From NCBI RefSeq assembly GCF_027270315.1, contig NZ_CP114413.1, positions 5,332,001 to 5,396,000 on the forward strand: DNA of 64,000 bases. The letters run 5' to 3'. The stretch is from Streptomyces cinnabarinus. Lineage in GTDB: Bacteria; Actinomycetota; Actinomycetes; Streptomycetales; Streptomycetaceae. This document shows positions 49,949-58,231 of this stretch, one piece after another. Under the pieces are notes generated by a model. That model did no database searches and was not told the DNA's origin. It saw nothing but the letters and a program-made list of their open reading frames with translations. The translations under genes were made by a program, and so were the position numbers. The stretch's first letter is position 1; every line of letters starts with the position of its first letter.

Positions 49949-50992
49949 GTGAGCGGAGACGAGGCGAACGGGGACGAGAGCAGAGCGGTGGGCCGGCGGT
50001 CGAGAGCGCTGAAGATCGCCGGCCTCACTCTCGCGGGGGTACTGGTGCTGGCCGCCGGGGCGGCGGGCTGGGCGTACTGGCACCTCAACGACAACATCAA
50101 GGGCGTCGACATCAACAGCGCGCTCGGCGACAACCGGCCGCGGAAGGCGACCCCGTCGGCCACTGCGGAGGCCGAGGTGCTGCCGACCGAGGCGCTGAAC
50201 ATCCTGGTCCTGGGCTCGGATTCGCGCGACGGCGCCGAGAACCAGGCGCTCGGCGGCGGCGACAGCGGCGGCGCCCGCTCCGACACCGCGATGGTGGTCC
50301 ACCTGGACGCGGGCCGGTCCGAGGCGACGGTGGTGAGCATCCCGCGCGACACCCTGGTCACGCGTCCGTCCTGCCCGCTGGAGGACGGCGGCTCGACCGA
50401 GGTCGCCCACAACGCGATGTTCAACAGCGCCTACTCGGTGGGCGGTCCGGTCTGCGCGGTGAAGACGGCCGAGTCGATGACGGACGTCCGCATGGACCAC
50501 TACGTCGAGATCGACTTCGCGGGCTTCGCGAACCTGGTGGACGCGCTCGGCGGGGTCACCGTCACCACCGAGGAGGACATCGACGACGAGGACAGCCACC
50601 TCACCCTGGAGGCCGGCACCCATCATCTCGACGGCGAGCAGGCCCTGGCCCTCGCCCGCACCCGGCACGGCATAGGCGACGGCAGCGATCTGGGCCGTAT
50701 AGAGCTCCAGCAGCAACTGGTGAAGGCACTGCTCACGCAGATCTCCGCGACCGACCTGCTCACCGACCCCGCCAAGCTGTACCGGGTCGCCGACGCGGTC
50801 ACCGGCAGCCTCACCACCGACACCGGCCTCGACTCCCTCACCGAGCTGACCGGGCTCGGCCGCAGCCTGCAAGCCCTGTCGGCGGACGCCGTGACGACGG
50901 TGACCCTGCCCGTCGTACGGGCACCGTCGGACCCCAACCGGGTGGTCGCGGAGGAGCCGGAGGCGGGCGAACTGTGGGCGTCGCTGCGCTGA
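49949..50992 (+). CDS. LytR-CpsA-Psr (LCP) family glycopolymer transferase
   Basis: 347 residues from GTG. One N-terminal membrane segment (about 24-46) and an extracellular LCP domain with NILVLGSDSRDG (about 89-100), RSDTAMVVHLDA, IPRDTLV and LARTRHGIGDGSDLGRIELQ (about 235-254), the conserved Arg/Asp positions. LCP enzymes attach anionic or capsular glycopolymers to peptidoglycan. No ribosome-binding site is clear. Given the exopolysaccharide block elsewhere in the window, a link is conceivable but unproven; streptomycetes have many LCP genes. Confidence 0.92.
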   Translation: MSGDEANGDESRAVGRRSRALKIAGLTLAGVLVLAAGAAGWAYWHLNDNIKGVDINSALGDNRPRKATPSATAEAEVLPTEALNILVLGSDSRDGAENQALGGGDSGGARSDTAMVVHLDAGRSEATVVSIPRDTLVTRPSCPLEDGGSTEVAHNAMFNSAYSVGGPVCAVKTAESMTDVRMDHYVEIDFAGFANLVDALGGVTVTTEEDIDDEDSHLTLEAGTHHLDGEQALALARTRHGIGDGSDLGRIELQQQLVKALLTQISATDLLTDPAKLYRVADAVTGSLTTDTGLDSLTELTGLGRSLQALSADAVTTVTLPVVRAPSDPNRVVAEEPEAGELWASLR

Positions 50993-51059
50993 GAACCTTT
51001 CGGCGAGGGTGCCGATGGGGCCGCCGCCGTTCGGCCAGGTCGTGAGGGGACCGGCCTCC

Positions 51060-51403
51060 CGGGCTCGGACCACGGACTGGATCCGTGTCGCCACCCGGAC
51101 CATCCCCTTCGAGGTCCCCTACGGCCCCGACCGCGAGGCCCGCCTCGGCTCCGTCCTGGACGTCATCTGCCTGATCTTCAACGAGGGTTACGCCGCCACC
51201 GCGGGCGACGACTGGCTGCGCCCCTCCCTGTGCGAGGACGCCCTCCGGTTGGCCCGCGTGCTCTCCGCGCTGATGTCGAAGGAGCCGGAAGGCAACGGTC
51301 TGACCGCCCTGTTGGAGTTCCAGGCCGCCCGCACCGCCGCCGCTGGAACCGCATGCTCATCGCCCGCGGCGGCCTGCTGCTGCGCCGGGCTCAGACGGGC
51401 TGA
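51060..51403 (+). pseudogene. Remnant of an ECF sigma factor (DUF6596-type)
   Basis: In one frame IPFEVPYG...LDVICLIFNEGYAATAGDD...LCEDALRLARVLSALMSKEPE...LTALLEFQAAR (to about 51333) matches the C-terminal half of DUF6596/ECF42 sigma factors. The sequence then jumps frame: RWNRMLIARGGLLLRRAQTG, ending at the TGA 51401-51403, continues the family. About 15 residues (the usual L.DQDR part) are missing, and the N-terminal sigma2 and sigma4 regions are absent. It overlaps the 3' end of the converging methyltransferase gene. A decayed gene, not expressed as a functional sigma factor. Confidence 0.7.
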
Positions 51404-52551
51404 CCGACCAGCATGGTCGGCGCCCCGGCGACCCGGGTCAGGAACACCGTCGCGGCGTTGGGCCCCTGCGGCTTGACCTTCTTGCGCAGTTCCTCCGGCT
51501 CGACGGCCGACCCGCGCTTCTTGACGGTGAGGACGCCGACCTCGCGCTCGCGCAGCAGTGCCTTCAACTTCTTGACGTTGAAGTTGAGTTGGTCGGTGAT
51601 CTCGTAGGCCGAGGCGTACGGGGTGGGGCGCAGGGTGTCGGCGGTGACGTAGGCGATGGTCGGGTCGATCAGCCCCCCGTCCAGCTCCTCGGCGGCCTCG
51701 GCGACCAGATGGGCGCGGATGACGGCGCCGTCAGGCTCGTACAAGTACCGCCCGACGGGCCGGACCTCGGGGTTCGGGAGCCCTCGGGAGAGGAGGGTGC
51801 GCGGGCCGGGGAGGAGCGTGGCGCGGACGGCGCCGGGCGCGGTGCCGAACCACAGCACGGCCTCCTTCACGTCGCCGCCGTCGGAGATCCACTCGGCCTC
51901 GGCCTCGGCGGGGATCGCCTCGTGCGGGACGCCGGGGGCGATCTTCAGGGCGGCGTGCGGTGCCTTCAGGGCCGCCTGGACGGCCCAGGACAGCGGAGGG
52001 GAGTAGGCCTCGGGGTCGAAGATGCGGCCCCGGCCGCCGCGCCGGGCGGGGTCGACGAAGACGGCGTCGTAGCCGGCCGTGTCCACCTCCATGACGTCCG
52101 CCTCGCGCACGTCGATCAGCTTGTCCAGCCCGAGCGCGTCGGCGTTGGCACGGGCGGCGGCCGCGGTCAGCGGGTCCCGGTCCACGGCCAGCACCCGGAT
52201 CCCGGCCCGCGCCAGCGCGATGGCGTCCCCGCCGATCCCGCAGCACAGGTCGGCGACGGAGGTGACGCCAAGATCCCGCAGCCGCTCCGCGCGGTACGCG
52301 GCCACGCTCGCCCGGGTCGACTGCTCGACGCCGTTCGGGGTGAAGTACATCCGCCGCGCGTCCTCGGCCCCGAACTTCGCCTCCGCCCGCTGCCGCAGCC
52401 GGGCCTGCCCGAGCGCCGCCGACACCAGCTCGGCGGGGTGGTCCCGGCGCAGCCGGGTGGCTACGGCGAGTTCGTCGGCGGGGGCGGTGCCGCGCACCGC
52501 GTCGAGGAGGGCGCGGCCCTCGGGGGTGAGGAGGGGGGCGAGGTCGTTCAC
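51391..52551 (-). CDS. Class I SAM-dependent methyltransferase with THUMP-like C-terminus
   Basis: I chose the GTG at 52551 (386 residues, MNDLAPLLTPEGRALLDAVR); the open frame extends 36 codons upstream into sequence unlike the family. A helical N-terminal part (about 1-95) precedes a Rossmann-type methyltransferase domain (VADLCCGIGGDAIALARAGI, about 98-117; FVDPARRGGRGR, about 163-174). The C-terminal domain resembles the THUMP-like domain of actinobacterial proteins annotated as possible RNA methyltransferases. The substrate is unknown. It is divergent from the deacetylase lipoproteins. Confidence 0.85.
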   Translation of the reverse strand: MNDLAPLLTPEGRALLDAVRGTAPADELAVATRLRRDHPAELVSAALGQARLRQRAEAKFGAEDARRMYFTPNGVEQSTRASVAAYRAERLRDLGVTSVADLCCGIGGDAIALARAGIRVLAVDRDPLTAAAARANADALGLDKLIDVREADVMEVDTAGYDAVFVDPARRGGRGRIFDPEAYSPPLSWAVQAALKAPHAALKIAPGVPHEAIPAEAEAEWISDGGDVKEAVLWFGTAPGAVRATLLPGPRTLLSRGLPNPEVRPVGRYLYEPDGAVIRAHLVAEAAEELDGGLIDPTIAYVTADTLRPTPYASAYEITDQLNFNVKKLKALLREREVGVLTVKKRGSAVEPEELRKKVKPQGPNAATVFLTRVAGAPTMLVGQPV

Positions 52552-52641
52552 CGGGTCATTGTGGGCCAGTCGGTGGACGGTGTGCCCGCGGTGGCGGTGT
52601 CGGCCCGGGATCGTGGCGGGGGCCTGGGAGGATCCGGCCCC

Positions 52642-53583
52642 ATGCGAGCAGTAGTACAAAATTACAAAAACCGGGCGCTTTGGGGAGTACGGGTACGCGG
52701 CGGTCTCGCCGTGCTGACCGCCGCCGCCATCGCCTCGGGCTGTGCGCAGAGCGAGAGCCCGGACAGCGGCTCACGCGCCCGCCCCGCCCCCGGCCGACAG
52801 CCCCTCCTGGACCCGCCCGCCCGCGCCCTGGACGCCTACGCGACCAGGCTGCGCGCCGCCGCCGCGGCCCGTGCCGCCGCGGCCAGGCGCTGGGGGCTGG
52901 CCAAGGTCCCGCTGACGGCCCCGGCGCCGCCCGCGAGGAAGCCGCGGATCACCACCCGCAAGGGCTTCGAGGTCGACGGCCACAGCGCGGACGGCCTGCC
53001 GCCGGTCTTCACCACGATCCCCACCGAGCAGAAGATCGTCTTCCTCACCATCGACGACGGCGCCGAGAAGGACCCCGCCTTCCTGCGCATGATGACCGAG
53101 CTGAGGATCCCGTACACCGCCTTCCTCAGCGACTACCTGGTCAAGGAGGACTACGGCTACTTCGAGCGGATGCAGCGCGCCGGCGTCGGTCTGAACAACC
53201 ACACCCTGAACCACCCCTACCTGCCGGGCCTGTCCCACGCCCGCCAGAAGGACGAGATCTGCGGCATGCAGGACGTCATCGAGCAGCGCTACGGCAAGCG
53301 TCCCGTCCTCTTCCGGCCGCCCTTCGGCAGCTACAACCGGAACACCCTGCGCGCCGCCAAGTCCTGCGGCATCACCCACGCGCCCCTGTGGAACGAGGAG
53401 GTCTTCGTCGACCGCTGGGCCTACCGCGAGTGGGACCGGGACATCCATCCCGGCGACATCGTGCTCAGCCACTTCCGGGGCAGGGAGCACTGGAAGGGCA
53501 CGATGCCCGACATGATCCGCCGCTTCCTCGACCGGATCACCGCCAAGGGGTACGCGGTGGCCCGTCTGGAGGACTACCTGTGA
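52642..53583 (+). CDS. Polysaccharide deacetylase lipoprotein 1
   Basis: The ATG at 52642 has GGGAGGATC upstream; 313 residues. N-terminus MRAVVQNYKNRALWGVRVRG then a hydrophobic stretch ending in the lipobox IASGC (about 30-34), so it is a lipid-anchored extracellular protein. An Ala/Arg-rich linker leads to a NodB domain: TIDDGAEKDP, NHTLNHPYL, RPPFGSYN and IVLSHF. The His-containing motif is intact. It overlaps the next gene by four bases (GTGA). Likely acts on peptidoglycan or another cell-surface amino sugar. Confidence 0.88.
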   Translation: MRAVVQNYKNRALWGVRVRGGLAVLTAAAIASGCAQSESPDSGSRARPAPGRQPLLDPPARALDAYATRLRAAAAARAAAARRWGLAKVPLTAPAPPARKPRITTRKGFEVDGHSADGLPPVFTTIPTEQKIVFLTIDDGAEKDPAFLRMMTELRIPYTAFLSDYLVKEDYGYFERMQRAGVGLNNHTLNHPYLPGLSHARQKDEICGMQDVIEQRYGKRPVLFRPPFGSYNRNTLRAAKSCGITHAPLWNEEVFVDRWAYREWDRDIHPGDIVLSHFRGREHWKGTMPDMIRRFLDRITAKGYAVARLEDYL

Positions 53584-54275
53584 GGCCCCGGGGCCCGCTC
53601 GCCGGGATGGTGGCGGCCGTACTCCTGGCGGGCTGCGCCCAGGCCGCGGGCCCCTCCGAACGGCCGCCCCTGCGGGCCCCCGGAGCCGCCCCGGCCCCGG
53701 TCGTGCAGCGCGTCGCCACCGAGGACGAGGTCGTCTTCCTCACCTACGACGACGGCGCCGAGCAGGACCCCCGCTTCATCGACCTGGTCCGCGAACTGCG
53801 GCTCCCGGTCGCCATGTTCCTCACGGACAGCGTGGTCGGGCCGGGGTACGGACACTTCGCCCGCCTGCAGGCGGTGGGCGCGTCGATCCAGAACCACACC
53901 CTCGACCACACCGCCCTGCGCGGACTGCCGTTCGCCGGGCAGCGCGCCGAGATCTGCGGCCAGCAGGACAAGCTCCGCGCCCGCTTCGGCGTCCGGCCCC
54001 GCCTCTTCCGCCCGCCGCACGGCACGTACGACACGACCACACGGCGTGTCGCGGCCGGCTGCGGGATCTCGGCGGTGGTGCTGTGGCGGGCGTCGATGGA
54101 CGGCGACGGCGAACTGACGTACACCGAGGGCCCCCGGCGCCTTGGTCCCGGCGACATCGTCTCGCTGCCCTCGCGGGATCCGACGGGGCTGAGCCTGACG
54201 GAGCGGACGACGAGGCTGCTGCGGGAGATCCGGGAGCGGGGGCTGAAGCCGGCCCGCTTGGAGGAGTACCTGTAG
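53580..54275 (+). CDS. Polysaccharide deacetylase lipoprotein 2
   Basis: Starts at the GTG overlapping the preceding stop; 231 residues. Signal with lipobox VLLAGC (about 14-19), short Pro-rich linker, then a NodB domain: TYDDGAEQDP, NHTLDHTAL, RPPHGTYD. The terminal motif (ISLPSRDP region, reading GDIVSLPSRD) lacks the usual His, unlike its neighbour's LSHF. It is clearly related to the gene before it and probably arose by tandem duplication. Confidence 0.85.
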   Translation: MRPRGPLAGMVAAVLLAGCAQAAGPSERPPLRAPGAAPAPVVQRVATEDEVVFLTYDDGAEQDPRFIDLVRELRLPVAMFLTDSVVGPGYGHFARLQAVGASIQNHTLDHTALRGLPFAGQRAEICGQQDKLRARFGVRPRLFRPPHGTYDTTTRRVAAGCGISAVVLWRASMDGDGELTYTEGPRRLGPGDIVSLPSRDPTGLSLTERTTRLLREIRERGLKPARLEEYL

Positions 54276-54307
54276 GAGCCGTCTTCGGGCTCCTCTCGGG
54301 GACGCGA

Positions 54308-54334
54308 TTAGCAGTCCGCTTGACCGAGTGCTAA
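54308..54334 (+). promoter_or_regulatory. CIRCE element 1 (HrcA operator)
   Basis: TTAGCAGTC - N9 - GAGTGCTAA. This matches the CIRCE consensus TTAGCACTC-N9-GAGTGCTAA with one mismatch; the arms extend outward as CGCGA / TCGCG. It overlaps the predicted groES -35. Confidence 0.9.
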
Positions 54335-54349
54335 TCGCGGTCATAGTCT
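54320..54349 (+). promoter_or_regulatory. groES-groEL1 promoter
   Basis: TTGACC (54320-54325) inside the CIRCE spacer, 18 bases, TAGTCT (54344-54349). The predicted start is near 54356, at the edge of the second CIRCE. HrcA binding would block polymerase directly. Confidence 0.7.
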
Positions 54350-54354
54350 CGGGT

Positions 54355-54381
54355 CTGGCACTCCCCCCTGGAGAGTGCCAA
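54355..54381 (+). promoter_or_regulatory. CIRCE element 2 (HrcA operator)
   Basis: CTGGCACTC - N9 - GAGTGCCAA, a CIRCE variant in which the outer TTA is changed on both arms while the GCACTC / GAGTGC cores are perfect. It lies just downstream of the -10. Confidence 0.8.
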
Positions 54382-54481
54382 CACACGCGACGGGCAGGTC
54401 CGGCACCCGCGACGACGGATCGACCTGGTCGCCACCTCAGACAGTTAACCCCGTGAGATCTCCGAAGGGGGAGGTCGGATC

Positions 54482-54790
54482 GTGACGACCACCAGCTCCA
54501 AGGTTGCCATCAAGCCGCTCGAGGACCGCATCGTGGTCCAGCCGCTCGACGCCGAGCAGACCACGGCCTCCGGCCTGGTCATCCCGGACACCGCGAAGGA
54601 GAAGCCGCAGGAGGGCGTCATCCTCGCCGTCGGTCCGGGCCGCTTCGAGAACGGCGAGCGTCTGCCGCTCGACGTGAAGGTCGGCGACATCGTGCTGTAC
54701 AGCAAGTACGGCGGCACCGAGGTGAAGTACAACGGCGAGGAGTACCTCGTCCTCTCGTCCCGCGACGTGCTCGCGATCATCGAGAAGTAA
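54482..54790 (+). CDS. groES: Co-chaperonin GroES
   Basis: Ten-kDa lid of the GroEL folding chamber. The 102-residue product starts at GTG and has the mobile loop DAEQTTASGLVIPDTAKEKP (about 23-42) and GVILAVGPGR. Transcription is controlled by two CIRCE operators upstream. groEL1 follows after 120 bases containing a large hairpin with a T-run. Confidence 0.98.
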   Translation: MTTTSSKVAIKPLEDRIVVQPLDAEQTTASGLVIPDTAKEKPQEGVILAVGPGRFENGERLPLDVKVGDIVLYSKYGGTEVKYNGEEYLVLSSRDVLAIIEK

Positions 54791-54814
54791 TTCACCGAGC
54801 ATTTCTGCTTGACG

Positions 54815-54876
54815 AGCTGCGCCCCGGGCCCCCGCGACCTTATGAAGCCGGGCGTCAGGGGCGCAGTTCGCTTTTT
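54815..54876 (+). terminator. Hairpin with T-run between groES and groEL1
   Basis: AGCTGCGCCCC (54815-54825) pairs with GGGGCGCAGTT (54858-54868) across a 32-base apical region that can fold further, and CTTTTT follows (54871-54876). It is a classical terminator shape, rare in this genome, placed inside the operon; partial termination would give more GroES than GroEL mRNA. Confidence 0.6.
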
Positions 54877-54910
54877 CACCCACGTTTTCCGAGAGGGCTG
54901 AACCGCTCCC

Positions 54911-56536
54911 ATGGCGAAGATCCTGAAGTTCGACGAGGACGCCCGTCGCGCCCTCGAGCGCGGCGTCAACAAGCTTGCCGACACGGTCAAGGTGACGATC
55001 GGCCCCAAGGGCCGCAACGTCGTCATCGACAAGAAGTTCGGCGCGCCGACCATCACCAACGACGGTGTCACCATCGCCCGTGAGGTCGAGGTCGAGGACC
55101 CCTACGAGAACCTCGGCGCCCAGCTGGTGAAGGAGGTGGCGACCAAGACCAACGACATCGCGGGTGACGGCACCACCACCGCCACCGTGCTCGCCCAGGC
55201 GCTGGTCCGTGAGGGCCTCAAGAACGTCGCCGCCGGTGCCTCCCCGGCGCTGCTGAAGAAGGGCATCGACGCGGCCGTCGCCGCCGTCTCCGAGGACCTT
55301 CTCGCCACCGCCCGCCCGATCGACGACAAGGCCGACATCGCCGCCGTCGCCGCGCTGTCCGCCCAGGACCAGCAGGTCGGCGAGCTCATCGCCGAGGCGA
55401 TGGACAAGGTCGGCAAGGACGGTGTCATCACCGTCGAGGAGTCCAACACCTTCGGTCTGGAGCTGGACTTCACCGAGGGCATGGCCTTTGACAAGGGCTA
55501 CCTGTCGCCGTACTTCGTGACGGACCAGGAGCGCATGGAGGCCGTCCTGGAGGACCCCTACATCCTCATCAACCAGGGCAAGATCTCCTCCATCCAGGAC
55601 CTGCTGCCGCTGCTGGAGAAGGTCATCCAGGCCGGCGCCTCCAAGCCGCTGCTGATCATCGCCGAGGACGTCGAGGGCGAGGCCCTGTCCACGCTGGTCG
55701 TCAACAAGATCCGCGGCACCTTCAACGCGGTCGCGGTCAAGGCCCCCGGCTTCGGTGACCGCCGCAAGGCGATGCTCCAGGACATGGCGGTCCTCACCGG
55801 CGCCACGGTCATCTCCGAGGAGGTCGGCCTCAAGCTCGACCAGGCCGGTCTGGACGTGCTGGGCTCCGCCCGCCGCATCACGGTCACCAAGGACGACACG
55901 ACCATCGTCGACGGCGCCGGCAAGTCCGAGGACGTCGTGGGCCGCGTCGCCCAGATCAAGGCCGAGATCGAGAACACCGACTCCGACTGGGACCGCGAGA
56001 AGCTCCAGGAGCGCCTCGCGAAGCTGGCCGGCGGCGTGTGCGTGATCAAGGTCGGCGCCGCCACCGAGGTGGAGCTGAAGGAGAAGAAGCACCGTCTGGA
56101 GGACGCCATCTCCGCGACCCGCGCCGCGGTCGAGGAGGGCATCGTCTCCGGTGGTGGCTCGGCTCTGGTCCACGCCGCCAAGGTGCTGGACGGCGGTCTG
56201 GGCAAGACCGGCGACGAGGCCACCGGTGTCGCCGTCGTCCGCAAGGCCGTCGTCGAGCCGCTGCGCTGGATCGCCGAGAACGCCGGCCTTGAGGGCTACG
56301 TCATCACCTCCAAGGTCGCCGAGCTCGACAAGGGCCAGGGCTTCAACGCCGCCACCGGCGAGTACGGCGACCTGGTCAAGGCCGGCGTCATCGACCCGGT
56401 GAAGGTCACCCGCTCCGCCCTGGAGAACGCCGCCTCCATCGCCTCCCTGCTGCTCACGACCGAGACCCTGGTCGTCGAGAAGAAGGAAGAGGAAGAGCCC
56501 GCCGCCGCCGGTCACGGCCACGGTCACGCTCACTGA
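54911..56536 (+). CDS. groEL1: Chaperonin GroEL1 (His-rich C-terminus)
   Basis: Sixty-kDa chaperonin. The 541-residue product has the ATP-site motifs IGPKGRNVVID and NDIAGDGTTTATVLAQALV (about 79-97) and ends GHGHGHAH instead of the GGM repeat. The His-rich tail marks it as the GroEL1 type encoded with groES in actinobacteria; a GroEL2 with a GGM tail is expected elsewhere. It may bind metals or have roles beyond general folding, as suggested for mycobacterial GroEL1. A strong terminator follows. Confidence 0.98.
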   Translation: MAKILKFDEDARRALERGVNKLADTVKVTIGPKGRNVVIDKKFGAPTITNDGVTIAREVEVEDPYENLGAQLVKEVATKTNDIAGDGTTTATVLAQALVREGLKNVAAGASPALLKKGIDAAVAAVSEDLLATARPIDDKADIAAVAALSAQDQQVGELIAEAMDKVGKDGVITVEESNTFGLELDFTEGMAFDKGYLSPYFVTDQERMEAVLEDPYILINQGKISSIQDLLPLLEKVIQAGASKPLLIIAEDVEGEALSTLVVNKIRGTFNAVAVKAPGFGDRRKAMLQDMAVLTGATVISEEVGLKLDQAGLDVLGSARRITVTKDDTTIVDGAGKSEDVVGRVAQIKAEIENTDSDWDREKLQERLAKLAGGVCVIKVGAATEVELKEKKHRLEDAISATRAAVEEGIVSGGGSALVHAAKVLDGGLGKTGDEATGVAVVRKAVVEPLRWIAENAGLEGYVITSKVAELDKGQGFNAATGEYGDLVKAGVIDPVKVTRSALENAASIASLLLTTETLVVEKKEEEEPAAAGHGHGHAH

Positions 56537-56550
56537 CACACGTCAGCACC

Positions 56551-56582
56551 GAGGCCCGGCACCCCGTGGGGTGCCGGGCCTC
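56551..56582. terminator. Bidirectional terminator after groEL1
   Basis: Stem GAGGCCCGGCACCC / GGGTGCCGGGCCTC with loop CGTG, 14 bp or more, starting 14 bases after the groEL1 stop and ending 8 bases before the stop of the converging gene. Confidence 0.85.
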
Positions 56583-56590
56583 CGCGTTGC

Positions 56591-57298
56591 CTACTGCTCC
56601 AGCGCGTCCAGCGCGCCCAGCTGCTCCATCAGCCCGAGCCGGTCGTACTGCCACCAGCCCTCGGCGATCTTCCCGTCCGCGGTGCACCGGTGGACGGTCG
56701 TCCCGGTCATGGACACCTGCTTGCCGGTGGGGGCGATCCCCATGAAGTCGCCCTTGTGCAGACCGTTCCAGGTCCAGCGGGTGCACACCCGGTCGCCCTG
56801 GGCCATCTGGTCCTCGACGGTGAACGAGAAGTCGAACCCGGCCCGCCACATGCCCACCTCGCGCCGGATCGCGTCCATCCCGATGTTGTCCTGCGGGTTG
56901 GCCGGATCGTGGTCGTGGTAGTCCTCGATCAGCACGTCGTTGAAGGTGGGCGGGTCCCCCTTCGCGGCCACTTCCTCGAAGAACCGCCGCGCGGTCGCCG
57001 CGTACAACTGCTCGTCACGCACGACGTCCAGGTCGGTGAACGTCGGCATCTCGTCGCAGAGGGCGACCATCTCCCGGAAGATCTTGTCGGTCTCCGGCAG
57101 GTTCGAGTTCCGCATCGCCTCCTCGTACGACGAGAACTCCACGATCTCGATGAAGTGCGACGCGTCGGACCGGTCCTTGCCGATCACACTGTGCGTCGCG
57201 GTGCGCTTCCCCTTGGTCTGCTCGACCCACGTGTCCATCAGCCGGTTCATCTCGTCGAACCGGCTCGTTTTGCAGTCGATGAGCTGTACGAACGTCAT
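56591..57298 (-). CDS. SnoaL-like ester cyclase-family protein with N-terminal ABM-like domain
   Basis: 235 residues from the ATG at 57298 with GGAGG upstream. Residues about 1-95 look like a small dimeric alpha/beta-barrel (monooxygenase-like) domain (MTFVQLIDCKTSRFDEMNRL). Residues about 100-225 resemble the SnoaL fold (NDVLIEDYHDHDP, DRVCTRWTWNGLHKGDFMGI, GKIAEGWWQYDRLGLMEQLG). SnoaL-type proteins range from polyketide cyclases to unknown carriers; there is no polyketide cluster here, so the activity is not predicted. It lies downstream of an SDR on the same strand. Confidence 0.8.
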   Translation of the reverse strand: MTFVQLIDCKTSRFDEMNRLMDTWVEQTKGKRTATHSVIGKDRSDASHFIEIVEFSSYEEAMRNSNLPETDKIFREMVALCDEMPTFTDLDVVRDEQLYAATARRFFEEVAAKGDPPTFNDVLIEDYHDHDPANPQDNIGMDAIRREVGMWRAGFDFSFTVEDQMAQGDRVCTRWTWNGLHKGDFMGIAPTGKQVSMTGTTVHRCTADGKIAEGWWQYDRLGLMEQLGALDALEQ

Positions 57299-57369
57299 GG
57301 CGCAGCCTCCGTCCCCCGAGGGTCCGGTCGAAACAGCTCCATTCTCCTCCGGTTCCCCGTGGGCGCGCC

Positions 57370-58143
57370 CTACTGAGGCCCGTACTTGCGGCCCGTGCGG
57401 GAGCTGATCCGGCCGAGCATCCCGCGCGGCACCATCTTCGTGACGCCCATCAGCGCCTTGTACCGGGCGTCCGGGATCGACAGCGTCCGGCCGCGCGCAA
57501 GATCGCCCAGCGCCGCCGCCACCAGCTTGTCGGCGTCCAGCCACATCCACCCCGGGATGTTGTCCGTGCCCATCCCGGCCCGCTCGTGGAACTCGGTGCG
57601 CACGAAGCCGGGGCACAGCGCCATCAGCCGGATCCCGGTGTCCGCCAGGTCCCGGGCCGCGCCCTGCGTGAACTGCACGACCCACGCCTTGGAGGCGCCG
57701 TAGGTCCCGCGCGGCACGAAGGCGGCGACCGAGGCGACGTTGACGACCCCGCCCCGGCCCCGCTCGCGCATCGCTCCGGTCGCGGCGGACGTCAGCCGCA
57801 GCACCGCCTCGCAGTGCACCTTGAGCATCTTCAGCTCATCGGCCATCGAGACGTCGAGATAGCGGCCCTTGTTGCCGAAACCGGCGTTGTTGATCAGCAG
57901 GTCGACGGGGTCGCGGGGGTCGGCGAGCCGGTCGGCGACCGTATCGATGCCCTCGTCCGTCGCCAGGTCCGCCGTCAGGACCTCCGCCTCGATGCCGTGC
58001 CGGTCGTGCAGCTCGGTCGCCTGCTCGCGCAGCCGCTTGGTGTCCCGCGCGACCAGGACGAGGTTGTGCCCGTCGGCGGCCAGCCGCCGCGCGAACGCGG
58101 CGCCGATGCCCGCGGTCGATCCCGTGATGAGAGCCGTTGTCAT
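57370..58143 (-). CDS. Short-chain dehydrogenase/reductase
   Basis: NAD(P)-dependent oxidoreductase, classical SDR, 257 residues. Cofactor motif TGSTAGIG (7-14), NNAG (85-88), catalytic Ser138, Tyr148 and Lys152 (YGASK). The substrate is unknown. The same-strand SnoaL gene follows after 71 bases and a MOSC gene lies downstream on the other side of its start; all three read leftwards but there is no sign that they form one pathway. Confidence 0.9.
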   Translation of the reverse strand: MTTALITGSTAGIGAAFARRLAADGHNLVLVARDTKRLREQATELHDRHGIEAEVLTADLATDEGIDTVADRLADPRDPVDLLINNAGFGNKGRYLDVSMADELKMLKVHCEAVLRLTSAATGAMRERGRGGVVNVASVAAFVPRGTYGASKAWVVQFTQGAARDLADTGIRLMALCPGFVRTEFHERAGMGTDNIPGWMWLDADKLVAAALGDLARGRTLSIPDARYKALMGVTKMVPRGMLGRISSRTGRKYGPQ

Positions 58144-58231
58144 GACGCAAGGTTAGTGACCCGGACCAACGGAATCCGCTTTCTGTCCGTCTCCTGCCCA
58201 GGACCCACCCACCCCGCGGCCCTACGGCACG

